The notes under the pieces are model-generated. The model made no database searches and was not told the origin of the DNA. It worked only from the letters and a program-made list of their open reading frames with translations. The position numbers and the translations under genes are program-made. 64,000 nucleotides of DNA from Saprospirales bacterium GYS_P2D (GTDB lineage: Bacteria > Bacteroidota > Bacteroidia > Chitinophagales > Saprospiraceae): contig WUUP01000002.1 of assembly GCA_009833045.1 (NCBI GenBank), positions 186,001-250,000 on the forward strand. Direction: 5' to 3'. Positions 36,238 to 46,067 of the stretch are shown piece after piece (position 1 is the first letter of the stretch; each line of letters starts with the position of its first letter).

Positions 36238-36885
36238 TTAAATTTGTTTATCCAATATGGCATATACCAAAGCTAATATCAGCAACTCTTCTTGGCCTTC
36301 TGCCATTGGCTTTATAGCATTGATCACTCGTGACTGCTTAGATCCATCGTCAGTATTGATACTCAGCGTCTGTACATTATTGACATATACAGGTAGCATT
36401 GATATGGATTCAAAGGTATGAATGCTCAAGCTGTCTTTATCAGACACGATTTCTATTCCTTTATCATCATTTAGTTGAGCATATTTTTCCCCATTCTTTT
36501 CTACCCTAAGATGTCCTTCATCAGGCAGATAGGCGTAATCTGTATTATTGAAGCGCAGCACTATCACTCTACTACAATTTCCCCTATATTCTTTAGTAGC
36601 GAACGCTAATAATGGCTCATGATAGATAGAATAGAATACTCCATGCTCTACATCGGCCATGAGTTCGTTTTTGAGGCTGGACTCCCCTATCCTTGACAGT
36701 ATACCGAGCTCATCTGCTTTCCATTCTACCAGATCATACTGATCTAAGTGTCTTTTGAGCAGCTCTACATCTTTGACCAACGCCGACTTAGTCCCGCTGA
36801 TCCCTGACTTAAACTGAAAAATCTGAAAGAATATAAATAAAATAGCCGCACCCAAAAGTGCGGCTATTATAATAATCGTCATCAT
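36238..36885 (-). CDS. Hypothetical single-span membrane protein, 215 aa
   Basis: No family recognised. A long N-terminal hydrophobic segment (residues 2-23) anchors the protein, and a charged helical stretch follows. The second half alternates strands and ends in a hydrophobic helix, LLILALVYAILD. It lies 26 bases downstream of rpoD on the same strand and may be read through from it. The start has two ATGs in a row; either may be used. Confidence 0.6.
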   Translation of the reverse strand: MMTIIIIAALLGAAILFIFFQIFQFKSGISGTKSALVKDVELLKRHLDQYDLVEWKADELGILSRIGESSLKNELMADVEHGVFYSIYHEPLLAFATKEYRGNCSRVIVLRFNNTDYAYLPDEGHLRVEKNGEKYAQLNDDKGIEIVSDKDSLSIHTFESISMLPVYVNNVQTLSINTDDGSKQSRVINAIKPMAEGQEELLILALVYAILDKQI

Positions 36886-36911
36886 ATCTTACTCTATATC
36901 CATACCACGAT

Positions 36912-37781
36912 CTACTGACCTAAGTATGATTTTAGATTGTTCTTGTTTACTGATTTTCTCAGTCTACGAATGGCTCTTTCTTTGATCTGACGTACTCTCT
37001 CTCGAGTCAGTCCATATAGCTCTCCGATCTCCTCCAGTGTCATAGACTTACTGCCTTTGAGCCCATAGTAGGCACTGAGTACTTCTACTTCTCGTGGTGA
37101 GAGCATTGATAGACCGTATTTCACCTCATCTTTGAGAGACTCCTCCATCAGTGCTAAATCAGGTGAGCCATCGCCATCAAATGTCAACAAATCAAGCATG
37201 GTCGCATCACCATCTTCGCCTCCTATAGGAGCGTCAAATGATAAATGACGACTTCCTGATTGCTTCATCTTTACGACATCCTTAGTCTTCATATCGAGTA
37301 GCTCACCTAATTCTTCATCAGACGGCTCTCTCTCAAATTCTTGTACAAAAGACACTACTGCCTCATTGACCTTATTGTAAGATCCTACCTTATTGAGCGG
37401 GAGTCGTACTATACGAGCATATTCTACTATGGCCTGTAGGATAGACTGTCTGATCCACCAGACTGCATATGAGATAAATTTGAAACCCTTAGTTTCATCA
37501 AATCTCTTAGCAGCTTTCATTAGACCTACATTCCCTTCATTAATAAGATCACTCAAAGAAAGTCCCTGATTCTGGTATTGCTTAGCTACTGATACTACGA
37601 ATCTCAAATTCGCCTTAGTCATGCGCTCTAAAGCAGCTTTATCTCCTTCTCGGATTCTTCTCGCCAACTCTGCCTCTTCATCAGCAGTCAAAAGATCGAT
37701 CTTGCTAATATCATTAAGATATTTATCCAAGGCCAAACTCTCACGGTTGGTGATTTTGTTAGTAATCTTAAGTTGTCTCAT
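36912..37781 (-). CDS. rpoD: Primary RNA polymerase sigma factor, short Bacteroidota RpoD
   Basis: A 289-residue sigma-70 without region 1.1 or the non-conserved insertion, as is normal for Bacteroidota RpoD. Region 1.2 begins [15 protein letters not shown], region 2 has [20 protein letters not shown] and [14 protein letters not shown], region 3 has [10 protein letters not shown], and region 4 ends [19 protein letters not shown]. This sigma reads the TAnnTTTG minus-7 boxes seen across the window. It lies downstream of pnp after a 146-base gap. Confidence 0.96.
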   Translation of the reverse strand: MRQLKITNKITNRESLALDKYLNDISKIDLLTADEEAELARRIREGDKAALERMTKANLRFVVSVAKQYQNQGLSLSDLINEGNVGLMKAAKRFDETKGFKFISYAVWWIRQSILQAIVEYARIVRLPLNKVGSYNKVNEAVVSFVQEFEREPSDEELGELLDMKTKDVVKMKQSGSRHLSFDAPIGGEDGDATMLDLLTFDGDGSPDLALMEESLKDEVKYGLSMLSPREVEVLSAYYGLKGSKSMTLEEIGELYGLTRERVRQIKERAIRRLRKSVNKNNLKSYLGQ

Positions 37782-37927
37782 ATAGTTATAAACTCTTATA
37801 CGTCATGAATAGTTTCTGCGCCCTTGATTATTAATACAAAAAGTATTAAGTAAGTGCAGTATCTATTATTACAGTATAGAGACGCAAATAGTTTCTCGAG
37901 TATTAAGAAATTTCAGAAAAGACTTGA

Positions 37928-40084
37928 CTAATTCTTATCCTGTGGTCTTGGCTTGCGCTCAGGCTTAGGTAAAAGTGCTCTTCTCGATAGTTTCATCTTA
38001 CCAGATTTAGCATCGATACCGATTAATTTCACTTTTACTGGATCACCTTCTTTAAATACATCTTCAACCTTTTCAATACGAGAATGAGAGATCTCCGATA
38101 CGTGTAGCAATCCACTTTTCCCTTTGAAGTCTACAAATACACCATAAGGCATAACGCTTGCCACTACCGCATCGTAGACATCTCCTACCTCAGGCTTGTG
38201 ACTGATCTGCTGGATGACACGAGTGGCTTCTTTAATCCCATCAGCATCTGGTGAGAAAATACTCACAATTCCTTGATTATCAACTTCTTCGATATTAATG
38301 GTAGTACCCGTGTTAGCTTGTAGCTCCTGGATGATTTTTCCTCCTGGTCCGATCACCGCACCGATGAATTCTTTATCAATAGCAAATTCGACCATTCTTG
38401 GAGCGAAGTCTTTTGGCTCCGTACGAGGTGCGTCCATCGTCTTATCCATCTCATCGAGGATATGCAGACGTCCTTCTTTCGCTTGCATGAGGGCCTTTTC
38501 GAGCATCTCATATGGTAGACCATCAATCTTGATATCCATCTGACAGCCTGTGATACCATCACGAGTACCTGTCACCTTGAAATCCATATCTCCGAGAGCA
38601 TCCTCATCTCCTAAAATATCCGATAAGATAACGAAACGCTTACCGTCTGAGATCATACCCATAGCAATTCCTGATACCGCCTTCTTGATAGGGATACCAG
38701 CATCCATTAATGCTAATGAGCCGCTACATACTGTCGCCATCGAGCTTGATCCATTAGACTCAAGGATATCAGCGACTAATCTGATAGTATATGGATTCTC
38801 CTCAGGTAGTACTTGTCTAAGTGATCTGCCAGCGAGATTAGCATGCCCGACTTCTCTCCTACCAGGTCCTCTCATCGGCTTGATCTCTCCTACTGATAGT
38901 GCTGGGAAATTATAGTGAAGTATAAACTTCTCATAGCCAGTATTCATCGCTGTATCGATCATTGCTTGATCGAGCTTAGTACCGAGCGTACATGACATGA
39001 GAGCCTGAGTCTCCCCTCTCGTGAATATAGCAGATCCGTGAGCTGATGGGAGATAGTCGATCTCAGTCCAGATATCTCTGACTTCATCCGTCCGACGTCC
39101 ATCGAGACGTATTTCTTCTGAGAGCACGATCTCACGTATTGTTTCCTTCTTTACTTTCTCGAAGTACTTACCGACATTTTCACCATTCTCTTCAAACCAT
39201 TCTTCGCCCTTCTCTGCTAAGAGTGCTTCTTCTAATTCTTTCTTGGCTTCGCTTAGGGCATCTTTGCGAGTGATCTTATCATGTGCTCCCTTAGCTATTT
39301 CAGTGATTTTTGCAACGGCATGCTTCTTGACTAATTCTTTGAGCTCAGTATCCTCTTCTGGAAGATTTAATTCTCTCTTTACTGTCGCTTTTTCTCCTAC
39401 CTTCTGAGCTAAGTCCAACTGTGCTTGGCACTGTACCTTGATAGCATCATGACCCACCCTGATAGCCTCGATGAGTTCGAGCTCATCGCACTCATGAGCA
39501 TCACCTTCTACCATCATCACATTATCTTTAGTCGCTGCTACGATGATATCAAGAGTAGCGCCCTCTTTCGCTGAGATGTCAGGATTAACTATATAATTAC
39601 CATCGATTTTCACGACTCTCACTTCGGAGATCGGCCCCTCCCAAGGAATATCTGATACAGATAATGCCGTAGATGCTGCTAATGCCGCATATGCATCTGG
39701 AGCGATCTCAGGATCTGAAGATATCAAATTGATGATCACCTGTGTATCATTCATGTATCCATCAGGAAATAATGGACGAATCGCTCTATCCACTAATCTA
39801 CTAATCAATATCTCATAATCGCTTAATCTTGCTTCTCTCTTAAAGAAGTTGCCAGGGATACGACCCGCAGCTGCGAATTTTTCTTGGTAATCTACTGACA
39901 GCGGGAAGAAAGGCTGTCCTTCTCTTGCTTCTTTAGCTGATACTACAGAAGCGAAAATCATCATTTTACCAACTTGGACGACCGCAGATCCGTGAGCCTG
40001 CGCTGCTAATTTTCCAGTTTCTAATCTTACTTCTTTGCCGTCAGGTAAAGTGAATGACGTGGTGGTAGGAATTTTTACACCCAT
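37928..40084 (-). CDS. pnp: Polyribonucleotide nucleotidyltransferase (PNPase)
   Basis: A 718-residue phosphorolytic 3'-5' exoribonuclease. Two RNase PH domains are joined by an alpha-helical linker (about 220-320). The second has the active-site segment around GDMDFKVTGTRDGITGCQMDIK. A KH domain (IGPGGKIIQELQANTGTTINIEE) and an S1 domain (YDAVVASVMPYGVFVDFKGKSGLLHVSEI) bind RNA. The trimer degrades mRNA with phosphate. rpsO lies directly upstream, the classical rpsO-pnp order, with a strong hairpin between them. Confidence 0.97.
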   Translation of the reverse strand: MGVKIPTTTSFTLPDGKEVRLETGKLAAQAHGSAVVQVGKMMIFASVVSAKEAREGQPFFPLSVDYQEKFAAAGRIPGNFFKREARLSDYEILISRLVDRAIRPLFPDGYMNDTQVIINLISSDPEIAPDAYAALAASTALSVSDIPWEGPISEVRVVKIDGNYIVNPDISAKEGATLDIIVAATKDNVMMVEGDAHECDELELIEAIRVGHDAIKVQCQAQLDLAQKVGEKATVKRELNLPEEDTELKELVKKHAVAKITEIAKGAHDKITRKDALSEAKKELEEALLAEKGEEWFEENGENVGKYFEKVKKETIREIVLSEEIRLDGRRTDEVRDIWTEIDYLPSAHGSAIFTRGETQALMSCTLGTKLDQAMIDTAMNTGYEKFILHYNFPALSVGEIKPMRGPGRREVGHANLAGRSLRQVLPEENPYTIRLVADILESNGSSSMATVCSGSLALMDAGIPIKKAVSGIAMGMISDGKRFVILSDILGDEDALGDMDFKVTGTRDGITGCQMDIKIDGLPYEMLEKALMQAKEGRLHILDEMDKTMDAPRTEPKDFAPRMVEFAIDKEFIGAVIGPGGKIIQELQANTGTTINIEEVDNQGIVSIFSPDADGIKEATRVIQQISHKPEVGDVYDAVVASVMPYGVFVDFKGKSGLLHVSEISHSRIEKVEDVFKEGDPVKVKLIGIDAKSGKMKLSRRALLPKPERKPRPQDKN

Positions 40085-40117
40085 AAAATATTTTCTTTAG
40101 ACTTGCTTACAAGTGCG

Positions 40118-40125
40118 CAAATCTA
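40118..40125 (-). promoter_or_regulatory. Minus-7 box (TAGATTTG) for pnp
   Basis: TAnnTTTG match 34 bases before the pnp start. It would allow pnp expression independent of rpsO. Confidence 0.4.
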
Positions 40126-40162
40126 CACATTAATAAATTTATTAAAGCGAATTTATATATAA

Positions 40163-40202
40163 AAGAAACCCTTTCTGATGTGCAATTCAGAAAGGGTTTC
40201 TT
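40163..40202. terminator. Strong hairpin between rpsO and pnp
   Basis: AAGAAACCCTTTCTGA pairs perfectly over 16 bases with TCAGAAAGGGTTTCTT; the minus strand continues TTTTATATA. It can terminate rpsO, or be an RNase III-type processing site in read-through to pnp. Confidence 0.8.
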
Positions 40203-40209
40203 ATTTCGC

Positions 40210-40485
40210 TTACTTACGGATACCTAATTTTTCAATCAGATCTCTGTATTGCTGTATGTCTTTTTTAGCTAAGTAGGTCAGTAGCTTTTTTCGCTTACCT
40301 ACGAGTGAGAGAAGCGATCTTCTACATGAGTGATCCTTCTTATTCTCTCTCAGATGCTGAGATAGGTGATTGATTCTGAAAGTGAACAATGCTACTTGCC
40401 CTTCGATAGAACCAGTGTTTTTTGAAGCTCCGCCATATTCTGCGAAGATTTCTTCTTTCTTGTCTTGTGTTAAATAAGTTGCCAT
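40210..40485 (-). CDS. rpsO: 30S ribosomal protein S15
   Basis: A 91-residue S15 of normal length. Diagnostic segments are FAEYGGASKNTGSIEGQVALFTFRI, NHLSQHLRENKKDHSCRRSLLSLVGKRKKLLTYL and the closing RDLIEKLGIRK. It binds 16S rRNA helices 20-22 early in assembly. In many bacteria S15 represses its own message. It lies upstream of pnp on the same strand. Confidence 0.97.
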   Translation of the reverse strand: MATYLTQDKKEEIFAEYGGASKNTGSIEGQVALFTFRINHLSQHLRENKKDHSCRRSLLSLVGKRKKLLTYLAKKDIQQYRDLIEKLGIRK

Positions 40486-40534
40486 AAATTTAATTTTACC
40501 AAAAGTGATTACGGAAATCTAAGTTTAGCGGGCG

Positions 40535-40542
40535 CAAAGATA
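40535..40542 (-). promoter_or_regulatory. Minus-7 box (TATCTTTG) for rpsO
   Basis: TAnnTTTG match 50 bases before the rpsO start, leaving a leader that could carry an S15 autoregulatory site. Confidence 0.4.
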
Positions 40543-40584
40543 CGCTTTTTATTCACTTTGATACCTATTAAATTTCTTAATGAT

Positions 40585-41343
40585 TTATTTGGCCGTTTTC
40601 GCCTCATTCCAGAGTGCATCCATCTCCTCTAAAGTCATATCAGTAAGTGCTTTAGGAGCATACTGCTCAATATACTCTACTCGTCGTTTAAATTTCCTAT
40701 TAGTCAGATCCAGCGCATAGTAACAGTCGATCTTTTTAAACCGAGCATAATTAATCAATGAGAACAAAACGTCACCAAACTCCTCAGTCATCTCTTGATG
40801 CTCGTCCGCTTGAGCGGCTTGATAAAATTCGTCTAACTCTTCTTTCACTTTGTCCCAAACATCTTCCGCTTCATCCCATTCAAATCCGACCTGAGCGGCC
40901 TTTTCTTGCATCCGCTGAGCCTTGATGATCGCCGGTAGACTATCTGGTACACCTTGCAGTACGGATTTCTTTCCCTCTGCCATCTTGATGCGCTCCCAGT
41001 TTTGCTTGACCACATCTGCATCCTCGGCCTGCACATCACCATATATATGAGGATGTCGTCTCACCAGTTTATCAGAGATCGACTCCAGCGCATCGGTAAT
41101 ATCAAAGTCCCCAGTCTCTGACCCAATCTTAGCATAAAAGACCATATGTAGTAAGATATCCCCGATCTCTTCTTTGATATCTTTAGGATTCTTGGATTGT
41201 ATGGCATCTACGAGCTCATAGGTCTCCTCTATCGTGAGGGAGGACAGCGTATCCATAGTTTGCTTTCGATCCCAGGGACATTTCTCTCGAAGATCGTCCA
41301 TGATATTGAGTAGTCGCTCAAAAGCTTTCAGTCGTGGATCCAT
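40585..41343 (-). CDS. mazG: Nucleoside triphosphate pyrophosphohydrolase MazG
   Basis: A 252-residue protein with two MazG domains. The N-terminal one has the full metal motif: LREKCPWDRKQTMDTL, then LTIEETYELVDAI and EEIGDILLHMVFYA. The second has VKEELDEFYQA and EEFGDVLFSLINYAR. It hydrolyses NTPs to NMPs and pyrophosphate, and in E. coli lowers (p)ppGpp during starvation. It is the first gene of the long minus-strand block leading to tmRNA. Start ATG at 41343. Confidence 0.95.
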   Translation of the reverse strand: MDPRLKAFERLLNIMDDLREKCPWDRKQTMDTLSSLTIEETYELVDAIQSKNPKDIKEEIGDILLHMVFYAKIGSETGDFDITDALESISDKLVRRHPHIYGDVQAEDADVVKQNWERIKMAEGKKSVLQGVPDSLPAIIKAQRMQEKAAQVGFEWDEAEDVWDKVKEELDEFYQAAQADEHQEMTEEFGDVLFSLINYARFKKIDCYYALDLTNRKFKRRVEYIEQYAPKALTDMTLEEMDALWNEAKTAK

Positions 41344-41425
41344 AGGCTGAGAATAACTATTTATTAAGATTTATTGTTATACTATCATTAACAGCTGTTG
41401 TATTACAGTTGTACCTTTGCAAAAT

Positions 41426-41433
41426 TACCTTTG
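41426..41433 (+). promoter_or_regulatory. Minus-7 box (TACCTTTG), one of two in tandem
   Basis: Two TACCTTTG boxes, at 41412-41419 and 41426-41433, lie upstream of the small Cys protein gene. The second is 49 bases before the ATG. Confidence 0.4.
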
Positions 41434-41482
41434 CAGTGACCATTGGTAAAACCTTTGTGAGATTATCTCAAAAAAAATTACA

Positions 41483-41698
41483 ATGAATCAATTCTTAGCC
41501 ATCTTTTTGATCATAGGAGGGACCTTCGCTCTCTCATTCATATTGATCAATATCAGACATATCCTCACAGGCAATGAATTCAGAGGAACCTGTGCTACTA
41601 ACAATCCTATGCTAAAGAATCAAATCGGTGAATGCGAAGTCTGCGGTAAACGTCCTGACGAAGATTGTAAAATGCCAGAAGTAAAGCCCGCCAACTAA
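41483..41698 (+). CDS. Small membrane protein with four cysteines
   Basis: A 71-residue protein. Residues 4-25 form a membrane segment. The rest holds four cysteines, C37, C51, C54 and C62, with a C-x2-C pair in CEVCGKRPDEDC. This could bind zinc or an Fe-S cluster, but no known family was recognised beyond similar small Bacteroidota proteins. It lies 24 bases before the PIG-L gene and is probably co-transcribed with it. Confidence 0.7.
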   Translation: MNQFLAIFLIIGGTFALSFILINIRHILTGNEFRGTCATNNPMLKNQIGECEVCGKRPDEDCKMPEVKPAN

Positions 41699-41722
41699 TT
41701 CCCGATACACTATCTATAGACT

Positions 41723-44263
41723 ATGAATCATCTGAAATACCTTATCACAGCTATCCTCCTCGGATACTGCAGCCTATCCTATGCTCAGGCACCAGCTAAG
41801 CCCACAGCGATAGATATATATAATAAAATCGAGAAGCTTAATTTCTTGGGCACAGCACTTTATTTCGCTGCGCATCCCGATGACGAGAATACTCGTATCA
41901 TCTCTTATCTCTCCAATGAGCTAGATGCACGTACAGGCTATCTGTCCCTCACCAGAGGTGATGGTGGCCAAAACCTCATCGGAACAGGTATCCGAGAGGA
42001 GCTCGGTCTCATTCGGACTCATGAGCTGCTCGGAGCGAGGAGTATAGATGGTGGTGAGCAGTTTTTCACCAGGGCTAATGATTTTGGATTTTCTAAACAT
42101 CCAGATGAAACTCTCGCCATATGGAATAAAGAAGAAGTGATGCACGATATCATCAAAGTCATCAGGACCTTCAAACCAGATATCGTCATCAATAGATTTG
42201 ATCATAACAGCGCAGGGCGCACACATGGCCATCATACCAGCAGCGCCATGCTCTCAGTAGAGGCATTTGATTTGGCTGCCGATGAGGAGGCTTACGCCGA
42301 AAGATTAGGTAAACTGGAGCCATGGAAGATCAGACGGACTTTCTTCAATACTTCATGGTGGTTTTATGGGAGTAGAGAAAAATTCGCAGAAGCGGACAAA
42401 TCAAAAATGCTATCTGTAGATGTGGGTGTCTACTACCCCGATCGTGGACTATCCAATACTGAAATCGCCTCCCTCAGTAGATCCATGCACAAAAGTCAAG
42501 GTTTTGGCTCGACCGGCACACGAGGATCTTCGATGGAGTTTTTAGAGCTCATCAAGGGTGACCTTCCTGTAGATAAAGAAAATCTATTTGATGGCATCAA
42601 TACCACATGGACTCGGGTCTCTGGAGGCGCACCTATAAAAGATAGATTAGACAAGCTAATCAATGAGTTTAACTATCAAGACCCTGCGAGTCACCTCAAT
42701 GAACTGACGGAGATCTACGGTCTCATTAATGCTGTCGAAGATGATCATTGGCGAAAGCTAAAAGCTGAAGAATGTAAGGCCATCATCAAAGATATCACTG
42801 GGCTCTATCTCGAGGCCACGGTCTCTGATCCCATACTACATAGAGGTGGAACATACACTATCGATGTAGAAGCAATCAACCGATCGTCTGCCGACATCAC
42901 GCTCTCGAGCATGACTATAGGAGACTCCACCTATACCACCAATAGACCACTTAGTCCTAACACTGAAGAACAACTAACTGGCACCGTGAGTATCTCAACA
43001 GACCACCTCTACTCTACTCCATATTGGCTCAGAGAATCAGGCACAGAAGGTATGTATCAAGTGTCTCGATCTGATCTAATCAGCAGGCCAGAAAATCCAG
43101 CAGTCATCCCTGTGCAATATATCCTCTCCATCAATAATGTCATCATACCTATGAGCGGCGAAGTAGTCCATAAGTATAATGACCCGGTACATGGCGAAGT
43201 CTATGAGCCAATCGCTGTTTTGCCTGCTGCTTCCGTAGCATTTAGTGACCCTGTATATGTATTCGGCGATAGAACGCCAAAAAGCATCAGAGTCAATGTG
43301 ACTAACTATCAAGACTCTCTCAATGGCAAGCTCAGCCTCTCTCATTCTCCGAGCTGGATCGTGACACCAGAGTCGATTGATGTACAGCTCAGAGGGAAAG
43401 GCGCACAAGAATCATTTGTCTTTCAGGTAAAAGGGCCATATCTCCAAGAGTCATCTGAAATGGGTATCCTTCTATCTGATGAATCTGGAAATCTGATAAC
43501 GGATCAAGAAGTAGTCACTATAGATCATGATCATATACCAAAGCAGTATATCATCAAGGATGCTAATGCCTCATTTGAGCGAGTACGAGTGGAGAAAAAA
43601 GGAGATCTCATCGCTTATGTGCAAGGCGCTGGAGACGAAATCCCACAGTGTCTCCGTCAGATAGGATATATCGTGGAGGAGCTCGCCGTAGAAGATATCA
43701 ATAGCAAAAACCTGGCACTATATGATGCGGTAGTCATCGGCATCAGAGCCTATAATACCAAGAAAGACTTATTCCTCAAAAAAGAGGTACTAAACGAGTA
43801 TATGACTAATGGCGGCACCGTCGTCGTACAGTACAATACTAATCGTGGAGTAAAAGGAGACGACATCGCCCCATACCCACTGCGACTATCGAGAGATAGA
43901 GTGACCGATGAGACGGCTAAAGTATCATATGTAGATGCCGATCATGAAGTGCTCAACTACCCAAATAAAATTACAAATCGAGATTTCAATGATTGGGTAC
44001 AGGAGCGAGGTCTTTATTTCCCTGATGAGTGGGACGCACGATACGCATCACCATTAGCTTGCAATGATCCTGGCGAAACCATGAAAAAAGGTAGTCTACT
44101 GATCGCTCCAGTTGGCGAAGGTCATTTCGTGTATACTGGCTTATCATGGTTTAGGCAGCTACCTGCCGGTGTACCTGGAGCATATAGACTATTCGCTAAT
44201 ATCCTCTCCATCGGAAAGAATGGAGTGAATGTACCAAGTGGCACAACTCAAAGCAATGAATAA
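41723..44263 (+). CDS. Secreted PIG-L family (LmbE-like) deacetylase
   Basis: An 846-residue protein with a signal peptide ending SLSYAQ. The PIG-L zinc motif AHPDDE (50-55) and the third ligand region HNSAGRTHGHHTS mark an N-deacetylase domain, which usually removes acetyl from GlcNAc-containing compounds. The C-terminal half is beta-rich (Ig-like and a ThuA-like end with VVIGIRAYNT) and not catalytic. Location is periplasm or cell surface. It overlaps a 32-codon membrane ORF by 8 bases, and a sodium symporter gene follows at once, so deacetylated product may be taken up. This link is inference. Confidence 0.85.
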   Translation: MNHLKYLITAILLGYCSLSYAQAPAKPTAIDIYNKIEKLNFLGTALYFAAHPDDENTRIISYLSNELDARTGYLSLTRGDGGQNLIGTGIREELGLIRTHELLGARSIDGGEQFFTRANDFGFSKHPDETLAIWNKEEVMHDIIKVIRTFKPDIVINRFDHNSAGRTHGHHTSSAMLSVEAFDLAADEEAYAERLGKLEPWKIRRTFFNTSWWFYGSREKFAEADKSKMLSVDVGVYYPDRGLSNTEIASLSRSMHKSQGFGSTGTRGSSMEFLELIKGDLPVDKENLFDGINTTWTRVSGGAPIKDRLDKLINEFNYQDPASHLNELTEIYGLINAVEDDHWRKLKAEECKAIIKDITGLYLEATVSDPILHRGGTYTIDVEAINRSSADITLSSMTIGDSTYTTNRPLSPNTEEQLTGTVSISTDHLYSTPYWLRESGTEGMYQVSRSDLISRPENPAVIPVQYILSINNVIIPMSGEVVHKYNDPVHGEVYEPIAVLPAASVAFSDPVYVFGDRTPKSIRVNVTNYQDSLNGKLSLSHSPSWIVTPESIDVQLRGKGAQESFVFQVKGPYLQESSEMGILLSDESGNLITDQEVVTIDHDHIPKQYIIKDANASFERVRVEKKGDLIAYVQGAGDEIPQCLRQIGYIVEELAVEDINSKNLALYDAVVIGIRAYNTKKDLFLKKEVLNEYMTNGGTVVVQYNTNRGVKGDDIAPYPLRLSRDRVTDETAKVSYVDADHEVLNYPNKITNRDFNDWVQERGLYFPDEWDARYASPLACNDPGETMKKGSLLIAPVGEGHFVYTGLSWFRQLPAGVPGAYRLFANILSIGKNGVNVPSGTTQSNE

Positions 44264-44354
44264 AACGAAGTGGAGTAAAATATACATCGGTATACTACTG
44301 GCAAACGCCCTGTATATCATCATTTTCTATTTCCTCACTCGACACTTCAACTAA
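44256..44354 (+). CDS. 32-residue single-span membrane peptide between deacetylase and symporter
   Basis: An ATG at 44256 overlaps the deacetylase stop (ATGAATAA) and gives MNKTKWSKIYIG followed by a 17-residue hydrophobic segment and an FLTRHFN end; the stop is 2 bases before the symporter ATG. The basic N-terminus, single membrane span and exact fit to the operon argue that it is real. It is too short for most gene callers. A symporter accessory subunit is possible. Confidence 0.6.
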   Translation: MNKTKWSKIYIGILLANALYIIIFYFLTRHFN

Positions 44355-44356
44355 AG

Positions 44357-46036
44357 ATGGCTACAGCAGACTGGATCGTACTATTTAGTACTCTACTGAT
44401 CATCACTCTGTACGGAGTGTATAGATCAAGGAGTAATCAGACATTGGACAATTATCTGCTCGATGGCAACAGTGCGAAATGGTGGACCGTCGGGCTCTCA
44501 GTCATGGCGACCCAGGCGAGTGCTATCACCTTTCTCTCTACTCCGGGACAGGCATATGCTGATGGTATGCGCTTCGTCCAGTTTTATTTTGGTCTGCCTA
44601 TAGCGATGGTTATTATATGCTTGTTTTTCATTCCGAGATATAAGAATCTTAAGGTTTTTACAGCCTATGAATTTTTGGAGAAGCGATTTGACCTGAATAC
44701 TCGGCTGCTTACAGCTGGTCTATTCTTAGTACAGCGAGGGCTGGCAGCTGGGATCACGATATATGCCCCAGCGATTGTCCTTTCCTCTGTGCTCGGGGTC
44801 AGCCTAAATAGTATGATCCTGCTTATAGGAGGTCTTGTGATACTCTATACCGTCTCTGGTGGCACCAAAGCTGTCAACATCACTCAGCAGTATCAGATGA
44901 TGATCATATTCCTGGGCTTATTCGTAGCTTTCTATATCATATTAGATAGTCTACCTCAGGATCTGAGCTTCTCAGAAAGCCTGGAGGTCGCTGGGCTCTC
45001 AGGCCGAATGAATGTCTTGGACTTTAGCTTTGACCTGAATGATCGCTATACCTTTTGGACGGGAATCATTGGTGGGTCATTCTTAGCACTGAGTTACTTC
45101 GGTACTGATCAGAGTCAGGTACAGCGCTATCTCACAGGACGCTCTATCGACGAGTCGAGATACGGCCTATTGTTCAATGGCCTATTTAAGGTACCCATGC
45201 AGTTTTTCATCCTACTGGTTGGGATATTAGTCTTTGTATTTTATCAGTACAATCCTGCTCCGATATTTTACAATGAGACAGTCAATGAGCAGATGCAAAC
45301 TACTGAATATGCCGATGAATATGTCGCTCTACAAGCTCAACTCGCTGAGATACAAACCGCTAAGTCAGATCTGCTCCTTGCTTATGCCGACGATAAATCT
45401 GAGACCATCACAGCCTTACTAAAGTCTTCATTCGCAGAAGAAGATCAAATACGAAAAGAAGCAAAAGATCTCATAGATGTAGCAATACCTACTGCAGAAT
45501 CTAATGACAAGGATTACGTATTCATACATTTCATACTGAACAATCTCCCGACGGGACTCATAGGACTATTGCTTGCTGTGTTTTTCTGTGCAGCGATGTC
45601 GTCCACTGCCTCAGAACTTAATGCATTAGCATCAACATCATTAGTGGATATCTACAAACGACTATTCGACTCGTCAGGTAGCGATGCTGATCAAGTGAAA
45701 GTAGCGAAAATCCTGACTGTATGCTGGGGTCTAATGGCAATACTCTTTGCGACAATCGCTCCCCTATTTGAAAATCTTATACAGTTTGTTAATATCATCG
45801 GTTCGCTTTTTTACGGGACTATATTGGGAGTATTCTTAGTCGCTTTTTTCTTTAAGCAGATCGGCGCCAAGGCTGTCTTTTGGGCAGCGGTGATATCAGA
45901 GCTACTGGTGGTATTCGTTTATTTTCAAGATTGGGTAGCTTTCTTATGGCTCAATCTGATAGGTTGTCTACTTGTCATACTGATAGCCTTCATCATCCAG
46001 AGTACAAATCCTAAAAATATCATCCAGACTGCATAA
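44357..46036 (+). CDS. Sodium:solute symporter (SSS family)
   Basis: A 559-residue membrane protein with about 13 spans. The start has the family order NYLLDGNSAKWWTVGLSVMATQASAITFLSTPGQAYADG. YTVSGGTKAVNITQQYQM and SYFGTDQSQVQRYLTGRS are typical SSS signatures. A hydrophilic insert at about 300-385 splits the later spans, as in many Bacteroidota members. SSS proteins couple sugars, amino acids or sialic acid to Na+. The substrate is not shown; the preceding PIG-L gene suggests an amino sugar. Confidence 0.9.
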   Translation: MATADWIVLFSTLLIITLYGVYRSRSNQTLDNYLLDGNSAKWWTVGLSVMATQASAITFLSTPGQAYADGMRFVQFYFGLPIAMVIICLFFIPRYKNLKVFTAYEFLEKRFDLNTRLLTAGLFLVQRGLAAGITIYAPAIVLSSVLGVSLNSMILLIGGLVILYTVSGGTKAVNITQQYQMMIIFLGLFVAFYIILDSLPQDLSFSESLEVAGLSGRMNVLDFSFDLNDRYTFWTGIIGGSFLALSYFGTDQSQVQRYLTGRSIDESRYGLLFNGLFKVPMQFFILLVGILVFVFYQYNPAPIFYNETVNEQMQTTEYADEYVALQAQLAEIQTAKSDLLLAYADDKSETITALLKSSFAEEDQIRKEAKDLIDVAIPTAESNDKDYVFIHFILNNLPTGLIGLLLAVFFCAAMSSTASELNALASTSLVDIYKRLFDSSGSDADQVKVAKILTVCWGLMAILFATIAPLFENLIQFVNIIGSLFYGTILGVFLVAFFFKQIGAKAVFWAAVISELLVVFVYFQDWVAFLWLNLIGCLLVILIAFIIQSTNPKNIIQTA

Positions 46037-46067
46037 GCATTGACTGCTTTGACAGCGTTATATAGAC

